From assembly GCA_013373595.1 (NCBI GenBank), contig JABXHO010000052.1:1-64000 (forward strand): 64,000 nt of DNA, read 5' to 3'. The notes beneath the pieces are model-generated. The model was not told the origin of the DNA. It was given only the letters and a program-made list of their open reading frames with translations, and ran no database searches. The translations under genes and the position numbers were made by a program. Positions within the stretch are counted from its first letter, which is position 1; each line of letters begins with the position of its first letter. Below are positions 53,501 to 61,799 of the stretch, piece by piece. This stretch comes from Flavobacteriales bacterium. GTDB taxonomy: Bacteria > Bacteroidota > Bacteroidia > Flavobacteriales_D > Crocinitomicaceae.

Positions 53501-55172
53501 TTGGAATCGTATCGAGGTAAGTTCCCGATGATGTCCAAACATAATTTCCACTTGGTGAAACCAGAGAATCACATGCTCCTGCGGAAATCGTTGCAAAGGA
53601 GTTCGGCAATACGGTCAAGTTGATCGTAAGAATCGAGTCACACCCATTTACGTTCAAAATCGTATCTGAATACGTTCCTGAACTCGCATAAACAGCACCA
53701 GAAGGAGCCGTGTACGTTTCACATGCCGTTTCGTTGATCGTGCTGAACGTTGCAGGATTCACTGTCAAGTTAATCGTAATAATCGAATCAAATCCATTCG
53801 CATTGACCAATGTATCTGTATATGTTCCTCCCACAGTGTATGTTTCATCTCCACTTGGAACAGTATAGGCATCTCCTTGACAAATAAGCGGATCAATGGT
53901 TGTGTAGGTGTTGCTGTCCAGAACATTCACCACATACTGGAAAGGCGTGCTCCACGTATTATCTTCTCCCTTCACACGAAGATTGAATAAATGAACTCCT
54001 ATTGACGTTGGTGTTAACGTATTTGCAAACAAGTCTTCCACTGCCTCGTTCAAGTTTCCATCCAGTGCGAAGATTGGCGAACCATTCCCTGCTCCAGGGT
54101 CCGTATCCCAGAAATATTCAGCTTGAACAACTTGTATATCTCTTGAGATAAGTGTTGGAGTGAAGACATTCACCGTATGCGAAAAAGTGCTACTCCACGT
54201 ATTATCCAAGCCTTTCACACGCAGATTAAAGGTATGTATTCCACTTGAAGGGCTCGCAACCGAACCGTCGAACAATTGTTCCAACGCCTCATCGAGATTT
54301 CCATCCAACGCAAGAATAACGGTTCCATTTCCAACTCCTGGATCTGTATCCCAAAAGTACTCTGCTTGAACCACGTGTGCATCTCGCGTGATTAATGTTG
54401 GTGTGTTTACGTTAATCACATATGAAAAAACGGGACTCCAACCATTGTCGAAACCTTTTACTCTCAGGTTGAAGGTGTGAATTCCCATCGTTGGGACCGA
54501 AACAGCACTATTGAATAAGCTTTCTATCGCTTCATCGAGGTTTCCGTCAAGAGCTAAAATTGTTGTTGCATTTCCTTGTCCCGGATCGGTATCCCAGAAA
54601 TATTCAGCTTGTACAACTTTCACATCACGCGATACAACTGTTGCATTGAAGATATTGACCGTATGCGAAAAAACATTACTCCATGTATTGTCAAATCCCT
54701 TTACGCGAATATTAAACTTGTGCAACCCGGCTGCAGGAAGCGATGACGCGTTATCAAACAATGCTTCAATGGCTTCATCTAGGTTTCCGTCCAATGCTAA
54801 AATCGGCGTTGCCAAACCTACCCCTGGATCAGTATCCCAAAAATATTCCGCTTGAACCACCTGAACATCTCTGGATGTGATGGCTTGATTGTAAATGTTT
54901 ACGGTATAACTAAATGTGTTACTCCATGTATTCTCTAATCCTTTCACGCGCACATTGAAGGTGTGCAAACCACTTGAAGGAAGTGCTGATGAATTATTGA
55001 ACAGTTTTTCTATTGCCTCATCCAAGGCACCATCTTCAGCGAGAAGCGCAGTTCCATTTCCTTGCCCTGGATCGGTATCCCAGAAATACTCGGCCACGGT
55101 GACCTGTTGCCCGACAACTACGTGCCCAACAAGCACCATCACAAACGCGAATATATATTTGAATTGCTTCAA
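50538..55172 (-). CDS. Giant T9SS-secreted repeat protein (putative surface adhesin)
   Basis: A 1544-residue protein. The signal peptide is residues 1-21 (MKQFKYIFAFVMVLVGHVVV). Residues ~22-426 are five repeats of 81 residues, each starting (V)xVVQAEYFWDTDPGxGN and containing LDGNLDEAIExLF and FNxRVKGxDNTWS. Residues ~427-1394 are nineteen repeats of about 51 residues of the form ACxSYxWxxNGxTYTxSGTY...GCDSxxTLNLT, nearly all with two Cys that could pair within a repeat. A YEWINC...NGDYAVVIS Ig-like unit follows, then a type A T9SS sorting domain (SLFPNPSQGEFTIDL to the C terminus). Such proteins are exported to the surface; adhesion is inference. Confidence 0.9.
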   Translation of the reverse strand: MKQFKYIFAFVMVLVGHVVVGQQVTVAEYFWDTDPGQGNGTALLAEDGALDEAIEKLFNNSSALPSSGLHTFNVRVKGLENTWSNTFSYTVNIYNQAITSRDVQVVQAEYFWDTDPGVGLATPILALDGNLDEAIEALFDNASSLPAAGLHKFNIRVKGFDNTWSNVFSHTVNIFNATVVSRDVKVVQAEYFWDTDPGQGNATTILALDGNLDEAIESLFNSAVSVPTMGIHTFNLRVKGFDNGWSPVFSYVINVNTPTLITRDAHVVQAEYFWDTDPGVGNGTVILALDGNLDEALEQLFDGSVASPSSGIHTFNLRVKGLDNTWSSTFSHTVNVFTPTLISRDIQVVQAEYFWDTDPGAGNGSPIFALDGNLNEAVEDLFANTLTPTSIGVHLFNLRVKGEDNTWSTPFQYVVNVLDSNTYTTIDPLICQGDAYTVPSGDETYTVGGTYTDTLVNANGFDSIITINLTVNPATFSTINETACETYTAPSGAVYASSGTYSDTILNVNGCDSILTINLTVLPNSFATISAGACDSLVSPSGNYVWTSSGTYLDTIPNAVGCDSIITVNVTISTATTSSVDITACDAYFWSATNTTYTTGGSYTTTIPNSIGCDSIITLNLTINDSYLNTTTITTCESYVWPTNGVTYTSSGTYAISATNAAGCDSTHLLNLTILNNSTSVQNIIACDSYTWAQDGVTYLASGTYKDTIPNAAGCDSIITLNLTINSSDLSTQNVSACGSYFWAENGTTYSSSGIYSEVYTNAAGCDSIVQLNLDLGQNTNSTINVAACDSYYWSANGNTYTTSGVYTATLTTPQGCDSIVNLNLVVNSSSSATQNATACDSYFWPVDGNTYTSGGTYFATIPNVSGCDSVITLNLTLKSSSGSTQTVAACNSYTWPTNGMTYTTSGVYTEVFTNAVGCDSVVTLDLSVGYDYNNTEVISSCDSYFWPANGVTYTTSGLYTTSFLTAQGCDSILNLDLTITTSSTASVSVTECDLYTWPLNGNSYATSGTYFATIPNAAGCDSVVTLNLTILNGSASTENITACDSYFWSETGMTYTASGTYTSTLTNTLGCDSVLTLNLTLDYGYSTTDVITACGSYTWPVNGQTYTTSGIYSVTGFTTNGCDSTANLDLTIASNTSTTQNVNACGAYTWALNGNTYTSSGSYSTTVLSSIGCDSTVTLNLTINSPSSSTANITACGSYFWPESGLTYSNSGTYTTVIPNAAGCDSTLTLNLTLNNGFSSSTSVAACGSYTWGVNGNTYTNSGTYTANFVAANGCDSVYTLNLTIGAPSSSSTSIAACESYFWPVDGQTYTNSGTYSATLTNSLGCDSTITLNLSISGATTSSETISACGSYVWSATGQTYTNSGVYSTTLQSQAGCDSMVTLDLTVTTINANVFQTDNVLTSSNANGGTYEWINCTTGAPIVGETGQEFIATVNGDYAVVISLNNCSDTSICVTVNNADIDQHFLETISLFPNPSQGEFTIDLGSVKSEVTITMRDARGRLLQLNEYQNKEVIKMFVDYPSGVYFLEVTAGNENAMLRLVID
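50991..53894 (-). repeat. Nineteen in-frame ~153-bp coding repeats
   Basis: The part of the giant gene coding for the 51-residue Cys-pair repeats. Units differ at many positions, so they are old or diversifying rather than recently amplified, except that GCDSxxTLNLT and the SYxW core stay nearly constant. The first unit lacks its second Cys (FDS in place of CDS). Confidence 0.9.
53895..55109 (-). repeat. Five in-frame 243-bp coding repeats
   Basis: The part of the giant gene that codes for the five 81-residue AEYFWDTDPG repeats. Units are more alike than the 51-residue repeats. The stretch EYFWDTDPG is invariant in all five. Confidence 0.9.
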
Positions 55173-55209
55173 GCTGAATTTCTTTAGATGTTAATCAACA
55201 AACACTTGT

Positions 55210-56415
55210 CTATCTATCAAAAGAATAACCTGTAACGGCATTCGATCCACCCACCAAGATTTCAGATGGCATTGTTAGGTAATATACCTTCGAACTTGTT
55301 CCATCAATTGGGAAGAAATTATCCAAGCTATATGATCCTCCGTAAGCTCCTGGATCATTTCGTGTAAGATCGAGGTCATAGTCGGCTGTGCCTGGATTTC
55401 CACCATCAACTGTTCCTGTCCACGAACTCGATCCATCAGAATTTAAGTTCACCGACGACGAAGTTGTATTGGTTCCGTCATCTGTAAAGCCAAAAATAGA
55501 TCCATTATCAAAGCTGTTATCCAAGAAATTATAGGACACGACCAAACTCGTAAGAGAATTAGAGCTGTTTCGGATTCCGTAATCTGCCGTAGAGTAATCA
55601 ACCAAAATATTGTTGTAAATCAGTAATCGACCAGAGACACCATTTTGAATGTAAATCCCTGAATAATTTGTTCGAATGGAATTGTTTCGAATCACATTGA
55701 TTCCTGTTCCAACTTTCAGGCTGTTAACACCTACACCATCTACCCCCGATGTTGTCATAATAGCATTGTTCGAAACGTATAGGTAATGACTTGTTGTATT
55801 ACAAGACACACGTTGAAGTCCCGCATTTCCAACAATATGTATACTATCAATTCCTGCCAAGGCATCTGTATTTATTGAGATATCACCACCATCAAATTGA
55901 TTGCCAATTACTTTCCCATATCGGAACAACACATCTCCACCTCCTAAAACTTCACTGCTTGCTAAATTCAACTCAAAGTAGTCGTGATTCAACGAGACAT
56001 TTCCTGCTGCGATGCGGCACCACATCATGTTCACAATCGTTCTTGACGTTCCACCATTTGCAATGGAAGAAATAGTTCCAGAAACATTATCCATTCCGAT
56101 GATAGTTACTTCACGGCCTGGCGCATGTTGAATGCTATAATTTCCTTGTACAACAAAACGTTGGTTATCTACTGCGCTTAAAAACGTCAGCGATTTATTG
56201 ATCGTAATGTCCTCTGCCCACGGAAATCCAGTTGTGGTATTGTTGATGATAATTCTATCTCCATCTGTTGACGCTGCAACCGCGGCTCCAATGGAAGCAT
56301 ACGTCCCAACAGGTCCTGATTCCTGTACAATTAGGTCTGCTGCTGTTGTTGTTCCAGCGAACATCAAGGTAACGAGACTCAAGATTAGCGTGAGGTTCTT
56401 TTGTGCGTTGATCAT
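55210..56415 (-). CDS. Exported right-handed beta-helix protein
   Basis: A 401-residue protein with a signal peptide (ending near FAGTTTAA). The mature part starts VGTYASIGAAVAASTDGDRI, the usual entry to parallel beta-helix proteins, and continues with short turns such as ITINKSLTFLSAVDNQRFVV, VIGNQFDGGDISI, IYVSNNAIMTT-type and IRNNSIRTNYSGIYIQNGVS. Beta-helix folds are common in polysaccharide lyases and surface proteins, but no catalytic residues can be assigned. The usual T9SS C-terminal domain is not visible, though related proteins nearby have one. It sits 38 bp before the giant repeat gene and may be its operon partner. Confidence 0.72.
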   Translation of the reverse strand: MINAQKNLTLILSLVTLMFAGTTTAADLIVQESGPVGTYASIGAAVAASTDGDRIIINNTTTGFPWAEDITINKSLTFLSAVDNQRFVVQGNYSIQHAPGREVTIIGMDNVSGTISSIANGGTSRTIVNMMWCRIAAGNVSLNHDYFELNLASSEVLGGGDVLFRYGKVIGNQFDGGDISINTDALAGIDSIHIVGNAGLQRVSCNTTSHYLYVSNNAIMTTSGVDGVGVNSLKVGTGINVIRNNSIRTNYSGIYIQNGVSGRLLIYNNILVDYSTADYGIRNSSNSLTSLVVSYNFLDNSFDNGSIFGFTDDGTNTTSSSVNLNSDGSSSWTGTVDGGNPGTADYDLDLTRNDPGAYGGSYSLDNFFPIDGTSSKVYYLTMPSEILVGGSNAVTGYSFDR

Positions 56416-56572
56416 ACTATATAGATTATTATTGTTCTAATTTTCGTCGAGCGAAGATAGGGATTTTTCAATTCGCTCCTAAAAATTAGGCGTATGAATC
56501 AGGGGGACAAAAAGTAGACAGTGCGCAGGTAATCAGCGTTTAGGCAATGTTTAGCAACGATTTATTCACACA

Positions 56573-57229
56573 TCACTTCTTCTTTCCAGCAATAAAATCT
56601 TTCAAGTAGAAAGGCTCGAAGTACGCCACGTCCTCGAATGCTTCGCTTTGAAATTTTTGATAGGCGATTTTCACTTGTCCTGCTGCAGAAGACTTCACTT
56701 CTTTATTGATTATGCAATTTTTATTCGCCCAAATGTCCGATAACTTGTCGGCTCCATCTCCGAAAAACACAAAAGGTTCGAACTCCTTGTATGAATCTTC
56801 ATCTATGATGTCCGCGGAAATTTCTTTGAGTTTATTGCCTTCGCTATCAAAAATACAATTGTACACTTCCATTCTCCGCGCATCGATCACCGCACATTTA
56901 TTTTGCGATGTTTCAACTTGTTCAGCCAAAGCTGTTAGGCTATCAATTGCTATGAGTGGAATTTTGAGTGAATAACAAAGTCCTTTTGCGGTAGCAACGC
57001 CAATCCGAAGTCCTGTGTACGACCCTGGACCTGACGCGACAGAAATTCCATTCAACTCTTGCTTGGAAATACCTTCATCTTTAAGCACTCGCTCAATAAA
57101 AATGGTCAGGTTTTCACCGTGAGAGTATCCTTGTTCCTCAAGTTCTTCGATCGCGCACAACTCACCATTTCTGGAAAGTGCTACAGAACACACCTTTGTC
57201 GAGGTTTCAATATGCAATAAATATATCAT
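56573..57229 (-). CDS. tsaB: tRNA threonylcarbamoyladenosine biosynthesis protein TsaB
   Basis: A 218-residue protein of the ASKHA/glycoprotease fold. It begins LLHIETSTKVCSVALSRNG and contains the strongly conserved ISVASGPGSYTGLRIGVATA and KGLCYSLKIPLIAIDSLTAL blocks (about 60-100). TsaB is the inactive paralogue of TsaD that, with TsaE, makes the t6A modification of ANN-decoding tRNAs. It lacks the metal-binding His motif of TsaD, as expected. The last gene of a leftward run with the small exported protein and the response regulator. Confidence 0.94.
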   Translation of the reverse strand: MIYLLHIETSTKVCSVALSRNGELCAIEELEEQGYSHGENLTIFIERVLKDEGISKQELNGISVASGPGSYTGLRIGVATAKGLCYSLKIPLIAIDSLTALAEQVETSQNKCAVIDARRMEVYNCIFDSEGNKLKEISADIIDEDSYKEFEPFVFFGDGADKLSDIWANKNCIINKEVKSSAAGQVKIAYQKFQSEAFEDVAYFEPFYLKDFIAGKKK

Positions 57230-57236
57230 TGTTGGT

Positions 57237-57632
57237 CTATTCCTCTTCTTTTGCTTTGTCCCAGTTCTTGATATACGTGCATGTATCGTGATTTAGCCCC
57301 AATACTTGACCGATTGTTTTGTATTTGAACAATCCTTTTTTCCACACATAGGCGAGGTCGAGCGGTTCATCGCGTGTAATTCCGTCTTCATCCAAATACT
57401 GAACATACACTTCCCAATACTCTTCGTACCCCGTATGCTTCGTATAAACTTTGATCGGTTTCACCTCTACGGGCTCCACCAAGGAGCAACATCCACAGAA
57501 AAGATAAATGGTTTTCATCTTTTCGATTTTTGCAACTGCTCGATCGGCATCTGCTTTGGAAATATACGCTAACTGATCTGCATAGGTAAGTGATGAGATC
57601 GCGATAAAAAGTGACAGTAAAGCTGTTTTCAT
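57237..57632 (-). CDS. Small exported protein of unknown function
   Basis: A 131-residue protein with a signal peptide (MKTALLSLFIAISSLTYA). A Cys cluster (YLFCGCCSLVEPVEV, about 43-57) is the most notable feature and may form disulfides or bind a ligand; a fourth Cys is near residue 118 (HDTCTYI). The rest is acidic and aromatic. It overlaps the upstream response-regulator gene by 4 bases and precedes tsaB by 7 bp. I do not recognise the family. Confidence 0.65.
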   Translation of the reverse strand: MKTALLSLFIAISSLTYADQLAYISKADADRAVAKIEKMKTIYLFCGCCSLVEPVEVKPIKVYTKHTGYEEYWEVYVQYLDEDGITRDEPLDLAYVWKKGLFKYKTIGQVLGLNHDTCTYIKNWDKAKEEE

Positions 57633-58318
57633 TCTGAAGTTTCCAGTTTAAATCCAATTCCGTGGACGTTTGTAATCTGTATGCGCTCATCTTGTTTGAG
57701 GTATTTTCTCAACTTCGTGATGAACACATCCAAGCTGCGTCCTACAAAATAATCATCTTGTCCCCAAACGGCATTCAACACTACTTCGCGTGCCACAACT
57801 TGGTTGGCAAATTTACACAAGATCTTCAAAATTTGCGCCTCTTTTTTGGTGAGGGTTTTCTCAAATTCAGGGTGTTTTAACTGAAAGTTGATGGTGTCGA
57901 ACTGGTAACTCGCGATATCGTAAACGTCTTTCTCCTTTGCTTCAGGCTGAATATCTACTCTTTTCAGGAGCGCAGCAACGCGTAATTGCAATTCTTCTAC
58001 ATTGAAAGGTTTCGTGAGGTAATCATCTCCTCCTGATTTAAACCCTTCTACTTTATCTTGATCGTTGGATTTTGCGGTTAGAAACAGAATGGGAATATTC
58101 TCATCCATTTTACGCACATCTTTTGCAAGCGTGAACCCATCTTTTTTGGGCATCATCACATCAAAAATGCATAGATGAAATTCTTCTTCGTTGAACGCCT
58201 TGAAACCTTCTGCTCCATCGGACTTAAGGGTTACATCGTATCCATTTGATTTGAGCGAATCGGAAATAATAAATCCGAGATTCGTGTCGTCTTCAACAAG
58301 TAGAATTTTGATTTTCAT
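57629..58318 (-). CDS. OmpR/PhoB-family response regulator (RprY-like), orphan
   Basis: A 229-residue two-domain regulator. The receiver domain (1-120) has the acidic pocket in LLVEDDTNLG, the phosphorylated Asp in LCIFDVMMPKKDGFTL (about 53), Thr/Ser in LFLTAKS and Lys in DDYLTKPF. The C-terminal winged helix (about 130-229) shows LTKKEAQILKILCKF, VLNAVWGQDDYFVGRSLDVF and the wing IQITNVHGIGFKLE. It resembles RprY of Bacteroidota. No histidine kinase is adjacent; it lies between the Na/Pi transporter and a small exported protein. Confidence 0.9.
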   Translation of the reverse strand: MKIKILLVEDDTNLGFIISDSLKSNGYDVTLKSDGAEGFKAFNEEEFHLCIFDVMMPKKDGFTLAKDVRKMDENIPILFLTAKSNDQDKVEGFKSGGDDYLTKPFNVEELQLRVAALLKRVDIQPEAKEKDVYDIASYQFDTINFQLKHPEFEKTLTKKEAQILKILCKFANQVVAREVVLNAVWGQDDYFVGRSLDVFITKLRKYLKQDERIQITNVHGIGFKLETSE

Positions 58319-58421
58319 ACGTTTTCACTTTCGTCTAAAATAAATGATTTTATGGAAATGATCCATTCGCATTCATTTTGTAACAAATTGTTAACGCTCG
58401 GTGAAGTCTAAAAGGAGTTGC

Positions 58422-60539
58422 TTATTCTTCCTCTCCGAGGATATTCTTACCGATAATCGCTTCTGTAACGTTGATGATGTGGTCACCAACACGCTCACAC
58501 GAGTAGATCAAGTCTGTGTAGATTGCAGCACTTTTGATGTTGTAATCATCCTCTTCGATTGTTGCCAGGTGCTTCTTACGAAGTTTGTTACGCATTTTAT
58601 TGATCTTGCGCTCAATCTCCATTGCTTCAGCAATTTCAACTTTCTCGTATGGCATTTGCAAGTTGGCAATCATCACCTCGAATGCATTATCTACTAACTC
58701 CAACATTTCTTTTACATTGGAACGTTGATTTGGCGTGAACCAAATTTTCTCTTCGTCTTTACGCTTGTACGTCAACGACATTTGGTAGAAAATATCCCCT
58801 ATTCTTTCGAGTTCGGATGTCACTGCCAACATACTTCTCACTTTCAATCCTGACACGGCAGAAAGCTCGCTCGTAGCACATTCACTCAAGTATCCTGAGA
58901 TCTCCAATTCAACTTTATCGGTGATTTCTTCGTACTTACCAATGCGTGCGATAATCTTCTTTTTCTTCTTCGAATCCTTCTCAAACATCAAGTCTTGAGT
59001 GAAACGTGACATTTTCGACGTAATCTTTCCGAATTTTGCCAATTCTTTTTGCGCCTCCAACAAGAAAAGCTCTGGTGTTGCTAACAAACCACCACGAATG
59101 TAATCGAGTGAAAACTCTTCGTCGCTCGATGATTTTGTAGGCACTAGCTTGATTACTAATTTGGCGATGAAAGGTGTGAACCATACCAACAAGAGCACGT
59201 TCATGATATTGAATATCGTATGGAACAATGCCAAGGCAATTGGTCGTGCTTCTTGGTTTTTAATAGGACTCGCATAGTTTGCTGAAACCAAACTATCAAT
59301 CATCTCGATGAACCAAGGGAAAGCAATTACCATCCAAACAACACCGAACACGTTAAAGATAAAGTGAGCACGTGCCGCACGCTTGGCATGAACGTTTCCA
59401 ACGATCGCCGCTAAGTTTGCTGTAATTGTTGTTCCGATGTTTTCTCCCAGTACCATCCCTGCCGCCATTTCGAATGGAATAATCCCTCTTTCACACAAAA
59501 GAATTGTAATGGCCATAGCGGCAGAAGACGACTGTACAATGATGGTAACGAGTGTCCCGATAAGGACGAATATAATTACACTGAATACTCCGTGACCGGA
59601 AAGGCTTTTCAAGAACTCCAATGATTGTACACTTCCTTTGATGTCAGGCACACCCGATTTCAAGAATTCCAAACCGATAAAGAGGATGGCAAAACCAACA
59701 AGCATTTCTCCCCACGACTTCGTATTACCTCGATTAGAGAAAAGCATGATGATTGCCACCAACATAATTGGCAAGGCATAATCGGACATACTTACCGAAA
59801 AACCAAGGAATGCAACAATCCAAGCCGTTACAGTCGTTCCAATATTCGCTCCCATGATAACGCCAATACTCTGTTTTAGAGTAAGAAGTCCTGCGTTTAC
59901 AAAACTTACCACCATTACGGTAGTTGCGGAAGATGACTGAATAATCGACGTGGTAATAAATCCAGTAAAAATCCCTTTGATTCTGTTTTTGGTAATTGCT
60001 CCGAGAATCTTGCGCAGTCGTTGTCCAGCTGCTTTTTGAATTCCTTCGCTCATTACCTTCATTCCATAAATGAAAAGTGCTAGAGCTCCGAGAAGCATCA
60101 AAATACGCATAATCAAACCGGAACCAAGCGACCAACCACGCTCTATTTCTACCGACTTTGCTTTGGTCCAAGTAATATTCGCAGATGATAAATCTTTCTT
60201 TGAGCTTACTGGAGAATTAATCACACCAATTGAAAAGGCATATTTTTCGTTGACCGTAAGATTTTTCAACGTAAACGAAGTCACCGATGCATCCAGAATT
60301 TTGGAATATTTCCAGTCTGGACTTGTATTCAGTTTTGTGAGATTGCTTTCTAGGTAGCGAATAACGAGTTGTTTATCCGTAGGTAAACTGTCGTAGTTAA
60401 TATTCCACGTGATTTTAGCTTCGCCTTCACCTCCTGAGGAAGAAACATTTTCAATAAACTGATCACTTGCGTAGGTTGTAGTTCCAATAAGTGATACGAA
60501 AATTAAGACGATGAATCTTCGAAAAACCTCAAATTTCAT
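58422..60539 (-). CDS. Na/Pi-cotransporter family protein with N-terminal Fn3-like and C-terminal PhoU-like domains
   Basis: A 705-residue membrane protein. A signal peptide (residues 1-24) is followed by an extracytoplasmic Fn3-like domain (about 25-130) that is unusual for the family. The transporter core has the inverted QSSSA repeats: SIIQSSSATTVMVVSFV with GANIGTTVTA, then VQSSSAAMAITILLCERG with GENIGTTITANLA. The C-terminal ~220 residues form PhoU-like helices (VSGLKVRSMLAVTSELERIG, YSCERVGDHIINVTEAII). The family moves phosphate with sodium. A full-consensus promoter lies just upstream, and PhoB/RprY-type regulators flank it. Confidence 0.9.
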   Translation of the reverse strand: MKFEVFRRFIVLIFVSLIGTTTYASDQFIENVSSSGGEGEAKITWNINYDSLPTDKQLVIRYLESNLTKLNTSPDWKYSKILDASVTSFTLKNLTVNEKYAFSIGVINSPVSSKKDLSSANITWTKAKSVEIERGWSLGSGLIMRILMLLGALALFIYGMKVMSEGIQKAAGQRLRKILGAITKNRIKGIFTGFITTSIIQSSSATTVMVVSFVNAGLLTLKQSIGVIMGANIGTTVTAWIVAFLGFSVSMSDYALPIMLVAIIMLFSNRGNTKSWGEMLVGFAILFIGLEFLKSGVPDIKGSVQSLEFLKSLSGHGVFSVIIFVLIGTLVTIIVQSSSAAMAITILLCERGIIPFEMAAGMVLGENIGTTITANLAAIVGNVHAKRAARAHFIFNVFGVVWMVIAFPWFIEMIDSLVSANYASPIKNQEARPIALALFHTIFNIMNVLLLVWFTPFIAKLVIKLVPTKSSSDEEFSLDYIRGGLLATPELFLLEAQKELAKFGKITSKMSRFTQDLMFEKDSKKKKKIIARIGKYEEITDKVELEISGYLSECATSELSAVSGLKVRSMLAVTSELERIGDIFYQMSLTYKRKDEEKIWFTPNQRSNVKEMLELVDNAFEVMIANLQMPYEKVEIAEAMEIERKINKMRNKLRKKHLATIEEDDYNIKSAAIYTDLIYSCERVGDHIINVTEAIIGKNILGEEE

Positions 60540-60560
60540 GTTACGTGAGAATTATTTGTA

Positions 60561-60589
60561 CAAAAATAGGAGAACTTCGCTTGCCACAA
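60561..60589 (-). promoter_or_regulatory. Na/Pi cotransporter promoter
   Basis: On the minus strand TTG (60589-60587), an 18-bp spacer and TATTTTTG (60568-60561) match the Bacteroidota consensus exactly. The -7 element ends 21 bp before the ATG at 60539. Confidence 0.68.
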
Positions 60590-60655
60590 ATTCTAACCCT
60601 CTTTTTTTGAAAAAAATTAATACTGAGTTCATATTGGAGTGTTGAAGTTTAGTGC

Positions 60656-60725
60656 AAAAAAGAACGAGAATCGAAGGCGGGCGCCTCCAATTCTCGTTAC
60701 ACTAATCAACCTAACCTACTACTAC
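60656..60725 (-). ncRNA. Candidate small RNA or terminated leader
   Basis: In the 465-bp gap before the transporter, a minus-strand -7 element TACATTTG (60737-60730) is followed by about 70 bp ending in a strong hairpin (arms from 60698 and 60663, 9 bp perfect, then a GC-rich inner stem GGCG/CGCC with two mismatches) and six Ts (60661-60656). No ORF is present. The transporter has its own promoter downstream, so this looks like an independent transcript. The end points are approximate, no -33 element is visible, and an alternative is a transcription-attenuated leader. Confidence 0.45.
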
Positions 60726-60960
60726 ATTACAAATGTAGAATGAAAGAACAAGAATATTGAACACATTTAGGAATAATTCTGGGGTGCAATAAATGTTAGC
60801 ATCGTAAGCATTTGATTCCATTTCGAGATTAAGAGAACATGATTTTTAACTTTACAAACCTTTAAAAACCACTGTTTAACGTAAATATTAATCGCTAAAC
60901 GGTTTTAGTATTAAGGAAGTATAGCAAATGTTCAACGAACTAAGATTCCAATATTCTCCC

Positions 60961-60968
60961 TATATTTG
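60961..60968 (+). promoter_or_regulatory. -7 element of the PhoB-like regulator gene
   Basis: TATATTTG matches TAnnTTTG and ends 36 bp before the ATG at 61005. No TTG at the usual -33 distance. The rest of 60740-60960 is AT-rich and shows nothing I can assign. Confidence 0.42.
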
Positions 60969-61004
60969 ATTCAACTTGAAACATTAATTGCTTAAAATCG
61001 CCCC

Positions 61005-61682
61005 ATGGAATCAGTATTGATCATCGATGATGAAGCAGACATTAGAGATATCCTTTCGTATAACCTAAAAAAGGAAGGATTCACAGTTACAACAGCCTCA
61101 AATGGTAAAGACGGGATCGAGATTGCTCGTTCTACTCTACCCGACATTATTATTCTCGATGTTATGATGCCCGAAATGGATGGTATCGAGGTCTGTGATG
61201 TATTGCGAAATGATCCGGAAACAAAGCACATTCGTATTTGTTTCTTGACAGCACGCAGTGAAGACTATAGTCAAATCGCAGGTTTAGATGCTGGGGCAGA
61301 CGATTACGTTGCCAAGCCAATTAAGCCCAGAGTTCTTATCAGCCGATTGAAAGCATTGCTCCGCAGAAATGCGAATCTCGATGAAGAAAAAAGCGTTACG
61401 GAGGAAGGATCTCTTCATATTGATAGAGAAAAGTACCTTGTTGTCAACAATGGAGAAACTGTTCACTTACCGCGAAAAGAGTTTGAACTGTTGGCTTTAC
61501 TCGCTTCAAAACCCGAAAAAGTGTTCGATCGCGATTACATTCTGAAAACGGTTTGGGGCGAAGGAGTTGTTGTTGGCGATCGTACGATTGACGTTCATGT
61601 TCGTAAACTCCGAGGTAAAATTGGCGACGATTATATCAAAACCGTTAAAGGTGTTGGGTATAAGTTTTCTTACGGCAAGTAG
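61005..61682 (+). CDS. OmpR/PhoB-family response regulator, orphan
   Basis: A 225-residue regulator. Receiver domain (1-118): acidic pair in LIIDDEADIRDIL, phospho-Asp in IIILDVMMPEMDG (about 52), Thr in FLTARSEDYSQIAGL and Lys in DDYVAKPIKPRVLI. Winged-helix domain (about 128-225): LPRKEFELLALLASKPEKVF, ILKTVWGEGVVVGDRTIDVH and IKTVKGVGYKF. It is close to PhoB in style. No histidine kinase is adjacent: the next gene converges on it. Its closeness to the phosphate transporter suggests, but does not prove, phosphate regulation. Confidence 0.9.
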   Translation: MESVLIIDDEADIRDILSYNLKKEGFTVTTASNGKDGIEIARSTLPDIIILDVMMPEMDGIEVCDVLRNDPETKHIRICFLTARSEDYSQIAGLDAGADDYVAKPIKPRVLISRLKALLRRNANLDEEKSVTEEGSLHIDREKYLVVNNGETVHLPRKEFELLALLASKPEKVFDRDYILKTVWGEGVVVGDRTIDVHVRKLRGKIGDDYIKTVKGVGYKFSYGK

Positions 61683-61749
61683 GCCCTTGAATTGTTAACA
61701 AAAGATCTTTTCGATAAAAGATAGACTTCAAGACCTTATTAATAGATAT

Positions 61750-61782
61750 AAAAAATGCACGCTCGATGAGCGTGCATTTTTT
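61750..61782. terminator. Bidirectional terminator
   Basis: A 15-bp perfect inverted repeat (AAAAAATGCACGCTC at 61750-61764, GAT loop, GAGCGTGCATTTTTT at 61768-61782) lies between the converging response regulator and TonB-dependent receptor genes. With six As and six Ts at the ends it can serve both. Confidence 0.93.
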
Positions 61783-61799
61783 GTTTGGTTATCTTTTAA

